From assembly GCA_013423385.1 (NCBI GenBank), contig BLZA01000016.1:148682-212681 (forward strand): a stretch of DNA of 64,000 nucleotides, in the 5' to 3' direction. The notes under the pieces were generated by a model, which was given only the letters and a program-made list of their open reading frames with translations, did no database searches and had not been told where the DNA came from. Position numbers and translations under genes: made by a program. This document shows, piece after piece, positions 11,365 to 22,956 of the stretch. Numbering within the stretch: position 1 is the first letter of the stretch; each line of letters begins with the position of its first letter. Source of the DNA: Naganishia liquefaciens (Eukaryota; Basidiomycota; Tremellomycetes; Filobasidiales; Filobasidiaceae).

Positions 11365-11717
11365 GAATGTGGCGGGGTGGTCGATAGATTAGACTGTTCG
11401 AGTGGGTTACCTGTGTTAATATAATCGCTTGGTCACGTGGATCGAGGTGTGCGTCTCAGAGTGTGGCTTGCGCGTAGGACTCATAGGTGGCGTGCCGCGA
11501 TGGACGGGTTTACTGGATGTCGGCCCAAAGACGGAATAACGTACACCTCCTTTAGAGCGACCCTCTGCTGAGATACGACTCCTTTGTGGTGTGGCCCCCT
11601 ATCGCGACATCGAGTAGATTGCGTGCGCGGGAAAGGTATTGAGTATATGAGGAGGAGCGCGGCAATCACGCGGCATGGATAACTCCTGACAAGGTCGCCT
11701 GCAATCTCATCATCGCC
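11365..11717. other. Intergenic region
   Basis: This stretch holds the crtI 3' flank and the promoter of the next gene. I see no gene, repeat or RNA in it. Confidence 0.4.
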
Positions 11718-12356
11718 ATGCATCTCAACGTCAGCCATACCGGAGCTTTACGCATCGATGGGAAACCCTGGGAGCCGAACGGCAGAAGCGTGCTGGAGCT
11801 GCAATGTCTAGTCAACAGGCTCTCGGACGCACACCAGGCTGCGCTCCTCAAATATCAATCTTTTGACGCGGATCGCGCCTCCAGGAAGTCCGAAAAGAAT
11901 TGCAAAGCTGATCATCGGTCAAAATCGAAAGTTGCCTCTGGGGAAACTCTATGCCTTTGCCCGAATGCTTGTGCATACTGTGAGCAGACGAGATGGTGGT
12001 TCAAGGCTTGGGAACTCAAGAACCAGCATATACACGCGAGGGTCGCATTGCAACAGGCTCAGCAGGAGAATCGACTTGCCGGACGGGGTGGAATTGGTGG
12101 GAATGAAGGGGAGTCAAAAGCGTCATCCCGCGCGGGCAACATGGGAGAGACGATTATAAAAATAGGGGGTTTTGGAATCTCTTCAGATGCCCAAAGTATC
12201 TACAGCTCAAAATCAGCGGCTGCCGGCTCTGAAAGCAGTGATTGGTCTGGTCGAGGATCGAGTGATGGCTTGATTCCTGCATCGCACATTCACACGTGCA
12301 AGCCATTCCTTCAACGTGTCAAGAGTACCCTCGGCAGCCTCAGGTCATTCTCATAG
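11718..12356 (+). CDS. Orphan protein, 212 aa, with Cys cluster and Gly/Ser-rich C-terminus
   Basis: A single open frame with a real ATG and good length. No family is recognised. The N-terminal 60 residues are predicted to be helical (SVLELQCLVNRLSDAHQAAL). A basic region (RASRKSEKNCKADHRSKSK) is followed by the compact Cys cluster CLCPNACAYCEQ and an aromatic-basic segment (RWWFKAWELKNQ). The C-terminal half is low-complexity Gly/Ser with a final basic motif. The four Cys within 10 residues could bind metal, but the spacing is not a classical zinc finger. There is no signal peptide. It lies downstream of crtI on the same strand with no sign of a functional link. It may instead be a short lineage-specific gene. 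Confidence 0.55.
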   Translation: MHLNVSHTGALRIDGKPWEPNGRSVLELQCLVNRLSDAHQAALLKYQSFDADRASRKSEKNCKADHRSKSKVASGETLCLCPNACAYCEQTRWWFKAWELKNQHIHARVALQQAQQENRLAGRGGIGGNEGESKASSRAGNMGETIIKIGGFGISSDAQSIYSSKSAAAGSESSDWSGRGSSDGLIPASHIHTCKPFLQRVKSTLGSLRSFS

Positions 12357-12819
12357 CCAGTTTTCGTGTATCCTCAGAGGGAAATGCTAAATCTCGACTA
12401 GAATTAAAGAGCGAATGGTTGCAGTTCGAAGGATGATCGCATGCTTGGATTGGTCCAGCAGAGGGAGAGGAGAAGATCTGATGATAGTATATAGACAATG
12501 CAGAATGGTCCCCGACGTGGACATGAGTTCTCATCTCTCACCTTCAATACGTCTCGTGAGAAAACCTCATTAATGCCTTCTTCGTCTCTACTCAATGGTC
12601 AGCACTCTTTCGTTGTTTAGTTTCCCACCGATTGCCGTCTTTGAGGTTCAGACAACGGTTTTGCACATGAATTCAAGATTACCTTTGAGATACATAGTCG
12701 GTACACGGTACAAGTGGAACAACAACTTTAGGGACCGCCTGTTCTCAAGCGCTCTCGGTGTTGACGAGAGCTTACAAGCCAACTCCTTCGACATTCTTGG
12801 CTTGCATCCAAATGTACGC
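12357..12819. other. Intergenic region (convergent gene ends)
   Basis: Between two genes that converge here. Nothing identifiable was seen; open frames overlapping on both strands look random. Confidence 0.35.
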
Positions 12820-13884
12820 TTATCGACTCTTGGATTTCGTCCCGATTCTCGGGGGGCTGAGCCAATGCTTTCTCTGCTTGCCTCGCCGCGGGCCCTCAGA
12901 CGACTTGTTCCTGCTATCTTGCTTTGCAGATTCGTCCTGTGAATACAGTGTCTGTAGAGGAAATTGGGGGAAGAGACGTTCTCCCGTTCCATCCCGCCCC
13001 CGCGTAGCCCATGGATCCTGTAGAAGGGTCAGCCAGGTATCTGGGAAACGCCAAAGCACCAACCCGGTAGAATGCACACTTGGCCGCATGCTGATACCAG
13101 CGAAATGTCCTGTATTGTTTGAACTTCGACGTGCCCCGGACATTACCATGCGCAATGCTGAGCAGGCATGTGTTGGGATTTTTCGCCGCTTTTGCGACGT
13201 GGCACCAGCACGAGTATCGTTCTTGATCATAGCCCGCGATAATGCGCTTCTCTAGTAAATCGGCAAAGAATTCCTCGCCGGTTTTCGTGAGGTCGATAGC
13301 TGGCAGGTGGCGTGAATAGTTCTCCAGAGCAGACGAATGGGACTTGAAAGCTGTCTTGGGCGATTCATTGGTGTTGACGGCATCCGGTTTGGGAGATGCG
13401 AATGGAGTAGATGAAGCGCCTCTTGCAGAATCGTTATCCGAGCGTTGTAGAGACTCCTGTCGACGCGTACGGTGATCGTCTCCTGACGTCGATGGTATGA
13501 CGACTTCAAATCCGCCCCTGTCATCTTCCGCCTCGAACTCCTGCGCAATCCGTCAGCTCTGATGTGCCCTAGAAAACCGGAACCTACCGCCTCATCCTCC
13601 GAGCCCTGCTCTTCCAGCCCATGTCTCAGCTGATCCACCAATTCCTCCAATTCCACAACTCTTTCGGCCAATATCCGGTTGGCCGTTTGCAGTCCTTTGA
13701 TCTCCCGTTGAACTTCCGGGGACCACGCCGCAGTGCTGTGATTGACAGGTGTGTCGCCCTGCGCGCGGGACATGCCGAGTGGCGATCGAACCGTGTGGGA
13801 TTTGCGGGATCGCTGAGGTCCACGAGCGATGTCTGAGAGAAAGGAGGTGCTGTCAGCAACAAGCTCCCTCGAATGCTTGGACAA
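12820..13884 (-). CDS. Coiled-coil orphan protein, uncertain ends
   Basis: The frame from 13884 contains SPEVQREIKGLQTANRILAE and ERVVELEELVDQL, a good short coiled coil. An intron at about 13587-13541 (GTAGGT...GCGCAG, CTGAC branch) joins it to a long open frame without ATG that runs to about 12914. This encodes an acidic linker, KTGEEFFADLLEKRIIAGY, a Cys/His/Trp-containing stretch (YSCWCHVAKAAKNPNTC) and an aromatic-basic region. The C-terminus is uncertain. Direct reading stops at 12914-12916. A further weak intron (GTTGGT donor, CTACAG acceptor near 13021) would extend it to 12820. The 5' end is also uncertain: a CTCTCAG acceptor at 13835-13833 suggests an upstream exon, perhaps in the open frame 14174-13911. 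No family recognised. Confidence 0.5.
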
Positions 13885-13910
13885 GTCGTCTCAAGATACC
13901 TCGGTTCCGT

Positions 13911-14174
13911 TCAATCAGCGTTTAGCAAGGACCTGACCATATGCTGAACGTCTTGTATACACGCCGTAACAGAGGTAGTCATCAAGAGAAGAGAGGGGAA
14001 AAGCGAAGGCATAGCAGATAGAGTTCCAATGGCATCGTCTGCCGCGTGATGGAGCACAATAACCCCGTCCTCATCAACAAAGGGCCGGTTGTCGGAATTC
14101 GACTGATTGATGAATTGATGGAAGGATGCCTTTTTGCTCCCGAAACCTGAAACGCGGTTATTCACTCGATACAT
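13911..14174 (-). CDS. Possible 5' exon region of the coiled-coil orphan
   Basis: An 87-residue open frame starting with ATG, 46 bp downstream of the TBC gene stop on the same strand. It reads plausibly as protein (SNSDNRPFVDEDGVIVLHH, then AADDAIGTLSAMPS), but no family is recognised. A GTATCT donor near 13901 and the CTCTCAG acceptor at 13835 could connect it to the next exon, although the exact join is not in frame by the simplest route. It could be a separate tiny gene or chance. Confidence 0.3.
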   Translation of the reverse strand: MYRVNNRVSGFGSKKASFHQFINQSNSDNRPFVDEDGVIVLHHAADDAIGTLSAMPSLFPSLLLMTTSVTACIQDVQHMVRSLLNAD

Positions 14175-14220
14175 TCAGCGCTCGTTATTGTTATCGTTAT
14201 ACAACTAACTAAAATGTCCA

Positions 14221-16761
14221 TCATCGTCCGTCTGTGAGCGCTTCCAAGTGCTCTTTCCGCCGTCTATCCAGCTCTGTCGATGTTATACTACTCTTAAACT
14301 GCTCCTGTAACTGCGATGTTTCATCAGCTCAGACCTCCCAGGGTCCTGATGACATACCAGTACCAACTTGTCTGCCGTCCAGAGCCTCTCTGTGATGGTG
14401 TTGAGGTATTCAAACAGCTCTCCCACATTGTCGCACCCCAGTATCCCCTGTTCCCCCAATTTCAGAATGGCGATCACCGTACATGGTATCACCTGTAGAG
14501 CGATCAGCCACGAGTCATTCCGCGCACGGGGACCACTCACATCTCGACCCTCGACCATGAAGCAATCCCATATGCGCAGCAACGTCTCGATTGGCAAACA
14601 ATTCGCAAACAAGCTGAGGATCCAGCCAAAGGTGATCGCTGACAACTCGACGCCGAGGTCCTGCAGATGAGCCGCAACCTCTGGCAGCAGGCTTTCTACG
14701 AGATCTCCAATCACGGCCTGTTCAATCATGCTCCCCTGCAGGGACGACGTGAACCAATCGTCAGGCAGCATATTCTTGATGATGCTGACAAACGTCCAGT
14801 ATGCCTGTTCCTCGTCATCATACGTGAGCAGCAGTGTCGCAGCAATGAGGTTCATCCCTTGGCAGTAACCTACGCGAATCAGCGAGCGAGAACACGCGAG
14901 CGGAAACGGCCACCTACCGATCTGCGGATCCCGCCACGCGTACGCTGATAAACACCTCCGCAACTTTTCACACCCGACTCCATCCCCGCCGAAAAATACG
15001 TTTGTCGGAAACGTCCGTTTCACATCCTTTTCAATCTCGACCAACGTTGGATGCTCGTCACCCTGATGCACCGCCAGAATCTCTTGGTATTCTCCCGGCG
15101 TGAATGCCTCTTTTGCGCCCGAACATTCCGCCCAGACGGATGCACGCAGGGCGATGGGAATCCCCATGGTATGCACGAGGTGGATGAACCGTTTCATCAG
15201 GTCGCGGCCGATCTTGCCGTCGCCGAGGTTGGCGACGCCAATGACGTCCTCAAATTGTCCAGCGACGCTGGGAAGCTTTTGACGACGGTATTTCAGAAAC
15301 TGATGCCATTTCTTCATACGTTCCTGCTCCTGCTTGTCGTGCATTTCCGCCAACTGCCCAAGCAGCGAAGCGAGCGGTTTCCGGTACTTGGACGCAAGTT
15401 GATCGAGCTTTGCTTTACGTAGGCGTATACTCCCGGCGGGAACTGTCGCCACTTGCTCTGCCGACGAAAGCGTGGGCTTTCCGGGGGACGGACTGAATGT
15501 CGCGATCGTGGCCGACCGATGCCGGCCAACCGTCACTTTTCCCGGCGTCGTCGTCAGAGAATGCTGCATCGAGATCGCCTCCTCTGGCTCCTCTACATCC
15601 GCCATTCCCTGTTGTAGATCCAACAGCATCTGCACGTATTTCAAGTGATAGACAAACCCGTACCGGTCAATGTACGGCTCCAATTCCGAGACTTCGCCGA
15701 ATCGTGATGATTTACTCGGGAGGTGGACATCGTTGGGCAGGAAATCATCTGCGGTAGCCCGTCGAACGAGCATCGGCGGTGGACGCTCCGAGGGATCCAT
15801 CATGGGTTCCATCTGCACGGCATGCAGAGGAGCCGGCCCCGGGCTGGGTGATTTCGGGGTACTATTGCTGCCGATGGTGGTGGTCGTACGGCTTCTTCGA
15901 CGACCGGTATCGAGTGCGCTTGCAATGCTCGACGATCGGGTTCCGCGTGTCGGCGTAGCGTTTTCCTCAACGGGGATGGAAGAGAGCGTCCGGAGCAATG
16001 CCTTTCGAGCGCCACCTTCAGGCCGTTTGTCGTCATCCTTGCCGGAACCACGACGCGTCCGGACACCGACGCCTTCCCGCTTCGCACGTTCTACCAGCTC
16101 CTGCGCCATCCTTTCAACTCGGGAGCGGTGATCATGACCGACGAGCAATCCGCCCCCTTTCGGGCGGATAATCGACGTGGGATCCGCCGTGAGGATTCTC
16201 GTCGCATGAACAATGGCGCGAAAGGAAGGCGTGCTCCCGCCATCGCCGTACCGGAAAGAACCATCCTCTGCGGGCTGATCTCCAAATGTCCGCGCGTGGG
16301 CTGGATCTGTATGTGAAGCAACGATGGGCGCCGTGGCAGCCGGTTCAAAGATGATTTCATTGCGCTTGACGGATCCGGAACGGGAACGACTCGCGGGATC
16401 CTCCTTGACGGGCTTGGCTGGGCCCCAGAAGTTGAAGCCTGTCCAGCTCGCACGACTACTCCTCCGCTTGTGTGTTTTTTCCGCTACGAGAAGATCTGGA
16501 CCAAGTGTCAGCTCCGCACCCGGAAGGGAAACCACCAGACATCCACGTACCGGTATTCGGCTTGCGCACCATAATCCTCGATCCACCCTCCCGCGCATCA
16601 TCCGGCCCCGTCCCCGTCGTCTTGATACTCGGCGTCCGTGACGCACGTTCCACCGCTTCAGCGGAAGATTTACGCGTCGGCGTCGGCGTCGGCGTCGGCG
16701 TCAGCGATGTCTCTGCGATATTCGTCGCAAGGGCTTCCTCGAGTCGTTCCCTGACCGACAT
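14221..16761 (-). CDS. TBC-domain Rab GTPase-activating protein
   Basis: TBC proteins switch off Rab GTPases in membrane traffic by supplying an Arg finger and a Gln finger. Five exons (16761-16551, 16495-14918, 14869-14541, 14492-14358, 14310-14221) give 780 residues. The first about 480 residues are Ser/Thr/Pro-rich and disordered. The TBC domain shows GIPIALRASVWAECSGA, then IEKDVKRTFPTNVFF (Arg finger context). VGYCQGMN (Gln finger) is made by splicing across the 14917-14870 intron, and later parts are DLGVELSAITFGWILSLFAN and LLRIWDCFMVEG. The last exon adds a charged helix ending LTDGR. Two introns are exactly 48 nt and stop-free in frame, so an unspliced read-through looks deceptively open. 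The Rab target cannot be named from sequence. Confidence 0.92.
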
Positions 16762-17217
16762 GGATTGCTTGTATCGGAATCATCAGACCGCCAGTTCCTT
16801 GCAAAGAGAGGCAAGATGCAGGCTTCTCTCACCTGATCAAGACGCCGTCGCCCAGGGTCCCGCCATAACCGCTCCAAACTCTGCGCCGTTCCATCATCCT
16901 CTCGATCTCGGCCCGACGACAACAGCCGACTCTCACCGCGCGGTGGACTCGGCGGGAACAGCGGCTCCTTGGCGTCCGTCTCCCGCGCGCCAGTCTCCGG
17001 GTCATCGTCTCCGTCGTGCATGACATGTGCGGTGGGGCGAGGATGGGATGCTCGACGGAGAAGCAAGGCAGGAAGCCGACGGGCGATCAAATGAATGTCG
17101 ACTCGTCCGTCACTATGGGATCCCGCGCGACTCGGGTGATTTGCATCCGCGAGACATGAGTCGTCAGCAGAGAGTGGGCATTATCATACAACAACAGGTG
17201 CAGGTGGGTCCAACTCG

Positions 17218-19566
17218 TCATCTGGCTACCGATCCCGCCCAATACGACGCGCCCGTCTGCCCCTCCCGCATCCCCGTATACGCCTCCTCATCAGGTCTCC
17301 ACACCCGACTCGAATAATCATCCGAGCCCGTCGCAATCTGCCAAGGAGAAGCCGGATCAGCCAAAACGCTCGAGCACATCTCCCCCCCTCCCCCCCCCCT
17401 TCCCCGCCGCGCAAAACCCACCTGATCAGCCGCCCAATCAATCGCCCCAACCTGCCTCGTATGCCCACCAAATCCACACTCGACGCCCTGCACGGCATTC
17501 ACCGCCTCCCCGCCCGGCGCATCCCATCGTCCCAAGAAATCCCGCTCGATCCCCCACATCGCAAACCGTCCGGCCGTCGTCCCGCACGCTAGATAACCTT
17601 CACAGGGAGAAACGGCAAGCTTGAGGTAAAACGAGCTCGTCGTCATGTTGGGATGGGTATAGAATGTTGGCAGTGCGAGTCGAGGCGAAGCGATAGCATG
17701 GGAATGGATCCGGGCATCGTTGCACATGGCGTAGACTTTGCCCTGGGCTTCAATGAGGGAGATGATCCCGCGACTACGTCGACCCCGGTCGGCGGTCCGG
17801 TCGAGCGTCTCGCTTGCGGCTTCCGATACAAAGATCCGACGCGGCGACGCGAGTTGCGCACGGATGTCCCAAAACTTGACGACGCTGGATGATTTAAAAA
17901 AAAAGTCAGTACGAGACAGCCATCGCTCGGTCAATCTGGTGCGTACCCATCAGCTGATCCACCCGAGGCGATCAGATTTCTATCCGTCTTCAAGGCTAAT
18001 AAACTGGTCACTGACCGTACAGCACTCCTCTACTACATCATCAGCTCCGAGAACACCTCGAGGACCAACGCACCGCGACTCACCGCCGACGGCTTCTTGC
18101 CATAATTCTCGCCGTGCGCATTCCTGATCGACATTACGGGTGCAATCCTCTGCTGATCCCAAATCCCGGCATTGCCGACCCGTGCACGCTGATACCGATG
18201 CAATTCGATCCCCAAATCATCGTGCCAACTCCCCGCAGTCCGTAAATCAAAGATCAAGATGCTCCCGTCCCGTCCGGCCGTCAACACGGTGTCTTACAGA
18301 CCATCAGCATCTCATTGCACGACCTCTGTCGTCAGCTCACTCACTCTGATCATACCACGCACACGTCTTCAAGCTACTCGTATGCCCTTGCAACAACGCC
18401 TCTCGTACAACCTCACCTTCCCGCAACCGATTCACCGCGCCATGCTGGTCCCCACTCGCCGTCAAGAGTCGTTCGTCGCTCGCATCCCATTGCACGTCGA
18501 ACACTGCGTTCTGATGCGGGAACAGCTGCCATGAGGTCGTTCCCGGTACGGCGGACCGATGGTGCGTGGCGCCGTACCGCGTGTCGATGAGTTTGACGGT
18601 GCCGGATTCGGTGGCGAGTGCCAAGAGTTTCGGGCCTTGATTTGATGCCCGTTTGGCAGCTGTATGAATGTCAGCACATGTGCGAAAAGCGGGGATCGGG
18701 GAATGCTCACCGTGGGAATAGGAACACGCATAGACGGGACTCCAGTCACGGATCCGGAATCCATTGTGTTCCGGATTCGGTTCGACATGAATGACATCCT
18801 CGTGAATGTGACTCGAAAAAGACCGCATGTACCGTGTCCGTGTGGCAGGCAAGGTATCCACAAGCTCCGAACCGTCCATCGTTGCATGTCGAACGAATCC
18901 CTTCCCCGGGGCAAGTCCGCGTGTTAGACCGGCACCCCTCGAACGGCCCATTACCGCACGCGCGTTCCGCTGTCTCCACGCTGCAAAACGTCGTTCCCTT
19001 TGTTCGGCTGTCTCGGCCTCGGTAGAATCGGCAGAGCTGTCCGTAGAAGGGTGGACGACGGGATCCGCACGTTCTCCCGATATTACGACCTTGCGTATTC
19101 CCGAACGCTGCGACGCCTGTCTCGTCATCCGACAAAGCGCCATATACCCCTCGAAACTCGATCGTTCCTTGTCCGCTTTGTCCTCCTTCTCAAACTGCAC
19201 TCTGTCTCCATCACTGGATCCCCCATTTGGCGGGGCCACCTCTGCCAACGGCTGTCGTTTCCCGAGTCCAAGAAGATCATACACCCTTTCCGCTGCTGGT
19301 GAGGGCGTACACAGGTCAATCATCACGGCCGAGCCACGTCTTGTCGGCGTCTGTGGCGCTTGATGCGTGGTGGCGGCAAATATCTTGCGTTTTGTGCCGC
19401 GTGGTGGGTCCGGTGATGCGGCTGGCGCAGGGGAAGTGGCGGGAGCAGTGAGGGGGCTGCTGAATAGTTGCATCGGGGTCGCCGAGGACCGTGGCGATGC
19501 CAAATCCGGGAAGCTGCTCAAGGCGTTGGAGTGCCTCGCGGATTGATGCACCGCCATGCTGTTCAT
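17218..19566 (-). CDS. Cdt2/DTL-like WD40 protein (CRL4 substrate receptor)
   Basis: Five exons (19566-18345, 18292-18084, 18029-17947, 17884-17422, 17337-17218) give 698 residues. An N-terminal disordered region is followed by WD40 repeats: LLALATESGTVKLIDTRYG, then AVFDVQWDASDERLLTASGD, then VLTAGRDGSILIFDLR, then SGGSADGVVKFWDIR, and finally IATGSDDYSSRVWRPDEE. The order and the VVKFWDIR and SSRVWRP wording are typical of Cdt2/DTL, the receptor that recruits PCNA-bound Cdt1 and other targets to the Cul4-Ddb1 ligase during S phase. Joining GAIDWAADQ to IATGSDD needs removal of an 84-nt, stop-free, G-rich intron (17421-17338). Another WD40 regulator is possible, but Cdt2 is the best fit. The stop at 17218 is tentative because a further 3' exon cannot be excluded. 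Confidence 0.8.
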
Positions 19567-20366
19567 GATACTTGGTGACTATGGGTGTCCTCGACGCACG
19601 CAGACTGAAGACGACGACTGACGGGGTTGACAGCATCCAAGATGAGTGAGTAATTCAGAGGCAACAAGGCGTTTGATCGGGACGCGCCGTGCGGAATCAA
19701 ACAACGCGTCGAGGGACGCGTCTGCCTCGCGCGTCGGACGTGATGGCACACATGAAGCAGAGATGAGCGTCACATGCAGGGGGCTATCAACGGTTTAGAA
19801 GACAACAACCACTTCTCCGTGGAAATGTACAGCACATCTCAGCCCCATCACGGACTCGGCAAGGATACGTCTCGCTACGATTCTGCCTGACGTCATTGTT
19901 GGGTACTCCTTTTATTCTCGTCATCTATTCAAGAGCAGTGTAGGGCCGACGGGGATTTGTGCAAAGGATTTTGGATACCGACTTTCCCTTCATCCTAAGG
20001 GATTGTGTTTCTCCTCATTATCACGTCATAGAGTCAGGAGTAGCACTCTCCAGTTCCGCTCTGTTCGGGACTCGATTTGACAAAGCTTTTTTCCAGATAT
20101 TCCTTTGAACGGCGAGTATATTCAACTACGTGTGGCGGTGAACGTATGCAGGAGGCTATACTCCATTGCTATGATTGGCGCAAAGCGAGGCAGAATTCGT
20201 GCCGATGAGCATAGCCCAGAAGTGACTCCCTTGTCGCTGACATTGAATACTTGCTAACGGATACCGACGTACGTCAGCTGACTGGATTAACAAGAGGGAA
20301 AGGAGCGCCTGCACCCATCCTCCAAGAACGACACATGTGTATATATGAAAGTCCAATTGTCGCAGC
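19567..20366. other. Intergenic region
   Basis: 800 bp between the divergent Cdt2-like gene and the next orphan. It serves as promoter space; TATATGAAAG-like sequence near 20341 may be a core promoter for the rightward gene. No gene seen. Confidence 0.4.
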
Positions 20367-20945
20367 ATGTCGAACATCAAGCATCTTCGTATTAACACTT
20401 CAGCTCACAAGGGTCACCCCCACAATTTCGTGCAGAAGCTGGAAGTGACTGTTCAACACTTGGCGAAACATTGGGAAATCTGTTCCGACGAAATTTACGT
20501 CACATTTCTCGCCACTGCTGTGAAATTCGCACAAGAACGGCCTTTAGCTTTCCAAGAAGATGCGCGACTGACCGTATATAGAAATATGCACACGGGAGTA
20601 GTCACCTATGGTGCTGCGTTCTCGGGCAGTTTGGGCGATATTACGAGTGAACAGTTGACCAATATCGAGGTAAGTTGTACCCTGATTTACTAAAAGCCTA
20701 AGCCTAGCAGTAGTTGCGATTAAAGCTGACCCTGTATGACCGTCAATTTCCAGGGGAAAGGGCAGTTCGACGACAACGGATACTCGCTCAACAATGGCTT
20801 AGGCTCGGAAATGAGCTTGAAATTGCCGCCAACTGACTTGTCGGGGTCTCTGCTCTCCAACGCCTTCGAGAAGGGCGACGCTGTCGGCCAACATACTGGC
20901 TTCGTGGGCAGCATTGGGTCTACCCACTCCACGTTCACTTTGTAG
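20367..20945 (+). CDS. Orphan protein, 164 aa, two exons
   Basis: Exon 1 (20367-20669) and exon 2 (20754-20945) are joined by an 84-nt intron with GTAAGT donor, GCTGAC branch and CCAG acceptor, giving 164 residues. No signal peptide or membrane segment. The N-terminal half is beta/alpha-like (KLEVTVQHLAKHWEICSDEI, LTVYRNMHTGVVTYGAAF). The second half is Gly/Ser/Leu-rich and ends STHSTFTL. Good splicing signals and a real ATG support a genuine gene. I do not recognise the family. Confidence 0.6.
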
Positions 20946-21667
20946 AGAGCCTAGGTGTAAGAGATAGCCTGACAAACTATATAGTAGTGTAGCAGAAACG
21001 ACGACGCCCCATCAGATCTAGTACTACGTACTAGCTGTCCGCGGCCAGGACCTACGTCGCTCTGACAAAACTCGGGCTCATGGGCGTACTCCGAGCATTC
21101 GCTTTGAACTACAACCTTGGCTCCTAGTTCAATTGCAGACCCTCATTTCATGAAACAAATGACTACCAAGGGCATGGAGAGAAAGGCCCTTAGCGTACAA
21201 GTGAGAAACCTTAGTGGCTTCTTCGGATGTCGGTCTCGGACTGGGAGCTCGTACGCCTTCTCGTGCGATGAGGCGGCAAGCAATGCGGCTGTGCAGTCGC
21301 TTGCTTCAAATCGATATCAAGATTGCGTGTCGTAGAGAAGGCTGGCGGACTTCTTTCACAAGTCGGGTGATGTGACACAAGCAATGCAGGTCGCGGAAAT
21401 AAAGGCATGTATCATAATTCTGTGTCAAAGGTGACGGTAGATATGAGATGTCGGCGATTCAAGGCTTTTAAAGGAGGAATATAGAAGTTCTGTCCGAAGT
21501 ATATCATTTTCTTCTACATAGCCCCGTTTTCAGTCTCAGAACATCGCTGAAAGGACTGGGCCTGCTCTTATATCAACCGCGATGTATCACTTCGACCCGT
21601 CTAGCTTCCGAAAGCCGGTCATCTTCACATCTTGAGCGCCCAGAACTGATACTGCTTCTATAGCAAC
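20946..21667. other. Intergenic region
   Basis: About 720 bp holding the 3' flank of the orphan and the promoter of the first Cys/His-rich paralog. Nothing else identifiable. Confidence 0.4.
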
Positions 21668-22477
21668 ATGCCGCTTCCTGCTGATGTCATATCGTGGTCC
21701 AACGATGCGAAAGCATTTAGATGTGGAATGAACGGTCAACATTCAGAGAGATATGGCTGGAGGAGGTACAAGGCCTGTCACCGCTCTTTCACAACGATGG
21801 CGCAGTGGCAGGCGCATATGAACAACAAGTGTCATGTGTGTGGAGACCACAGTTACCTGGACAAGCGTGGAAATTCGCAAAGCGCTTCAAACATCACAAA
21901 GCACGAGAGGGGTCACGATCCTCGAAACTATCCCGGAGTGAAGCCAACCTGGCTTTGCCAAGCTTGCGGAGTCCGACATCGGCCGTGGGGGTCGAGATCT
22001 TTCAATCTCGATCGACTGGGACATTTGGGGCACGGACTGTGTCCAGGTCAACCTTTTGACTATACGACTCTGTGGCAAAATCCCGAAGAAGAGATTCTTA
22101 CAGATGTTCACTTGGCCACCGAGGGCTTGGCTCAAGTTTCAGCTACCGCTGTCGAAGGCGCGTCGGTTGAGATAGACGTACATGCACCTTCAGCTGCTGC
22201 GGACGCCGGATTTGCCACACAGCCCGGTATTTGGTCCATACCGAACACGTTGTGCCCTCCCAATGCGTTCTCTGGGACTGATCTTTATTCCGCCTCCCAA
22301 CAGTTGAACGGCTTTCCTCCCGATCAAGTGCTAGTCAACCCTTCCATTGATACGCATAAGGAACTGGACTGGAGGATAGACGCGGAGCAGTCGATAGTGA
22401 ACCATCAACCTGATGAACGTCACAGGTCAATCGTGTATAGTGAATGTAAAGACGTTACAAATCTGGCTCTGGAGTGA
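21668..22477 (+). CDS. Cys/His-rich putative zinc-binding protein A (tandem paralog)
   Basis: Intronless, 269 residues. It aligns over its first about 150 residues with the next gene (22957). Shared candidate metal ligands are C19, C37, H50, C55, C58, H79, H83, C97, C100 and the Cys of LCPG, in the blocks RSFTT..QW.AH.NN.CHVCG, HSYLD, KHE..H, CQACGVR and GH...LCPG..FD..TLW. The spacing C-x(12)-H-x(4)-C-x(2)-C is not a standard C2H2 finger but resembles degenerate fingers. The C-terminal about 120 residues are acidic and disordered, like a transcription-factor activation region. There is no signal peptide. I do not recognise a named family; a DNA-binding or RNA-binding role is inference. Confidence 0.7.
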   Translation: MPLPADVISWSNDAKAFRCGMNGQHSERYGWRRYKACHRSFTTMAQWQAHMNNKCHVCGDHSYLDKRGNSQSASNITKHERGHDPRNYPGVKPTWLCQACGVRHRPWGSRSFNLDRLGHLGHGLCPGQPFDYTTLWQNPEEEILTDVHLATEGLAQVSATAVEGASVEIDVHAPSAAADAGFATQPGIWSIPNTLCPPNAFSGTDLYSASQQLNGFPPDQVLVNPSIDTHKELDWRIDAEQSIVNHQPDERHRSIVYSECKDVTNLALE

Positions 22478-22956
22478 AGCTCTAATTGGAGCCTGAAGCT
22501 GATTCAGGTCGCGAGGCGACTCAACAAATCCGCAAAGCCCCGCACAGGTATACGCTGGTGAATTGAGCATATAGATCAGTGGGGGAAAACCAGTTTCCCA
22601 AGAGATGTGTCTGTCTATAGTATGGCTCTGCCAACATAGAGACGGTTAGCTACATACAGACGGTTGGCTAATATACAAGGGCTGCAGCCATGTTTGGAAA
22701 AAGAGCTGCCATTCGCTCAATGTCACCGATAGATTTCTAGCCATGATGCGGAGATCAAAGGATATGCAAGGAAGAAGACTCATAATCCTTTTCGAAACTC
22801 TGAAGAGCCTAAACCGCCCTGCTCAGCTCATCTTAAAGCCACAAGCCAGAGTACTCTATATAGAGTAGGTTTCAGACTAGCTAGAGCCTTCCTCACGCCA
22901 CCCTTTTTCTCCTTCGCTGAACCCATTCTCGCGCTGTCGATCATACCTCCAACAGC
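22478..22956. other. Spacer between tandem Cys/His-rich paralogs
   Basis: 480 bp. CTATATAGAGTAGG near 22856 may be the core promoter of the second gene. No gene, no obvious terminal repeats. Confidence 0.4.

Noticed and set aside
16472-17023. Plus-strand open frame of 183 codons opposite the TBC gene start
   Set aside because: Composition and overlap indicate a shadow of the Ser/Thr/Pro-rich N-terminus; no motif.
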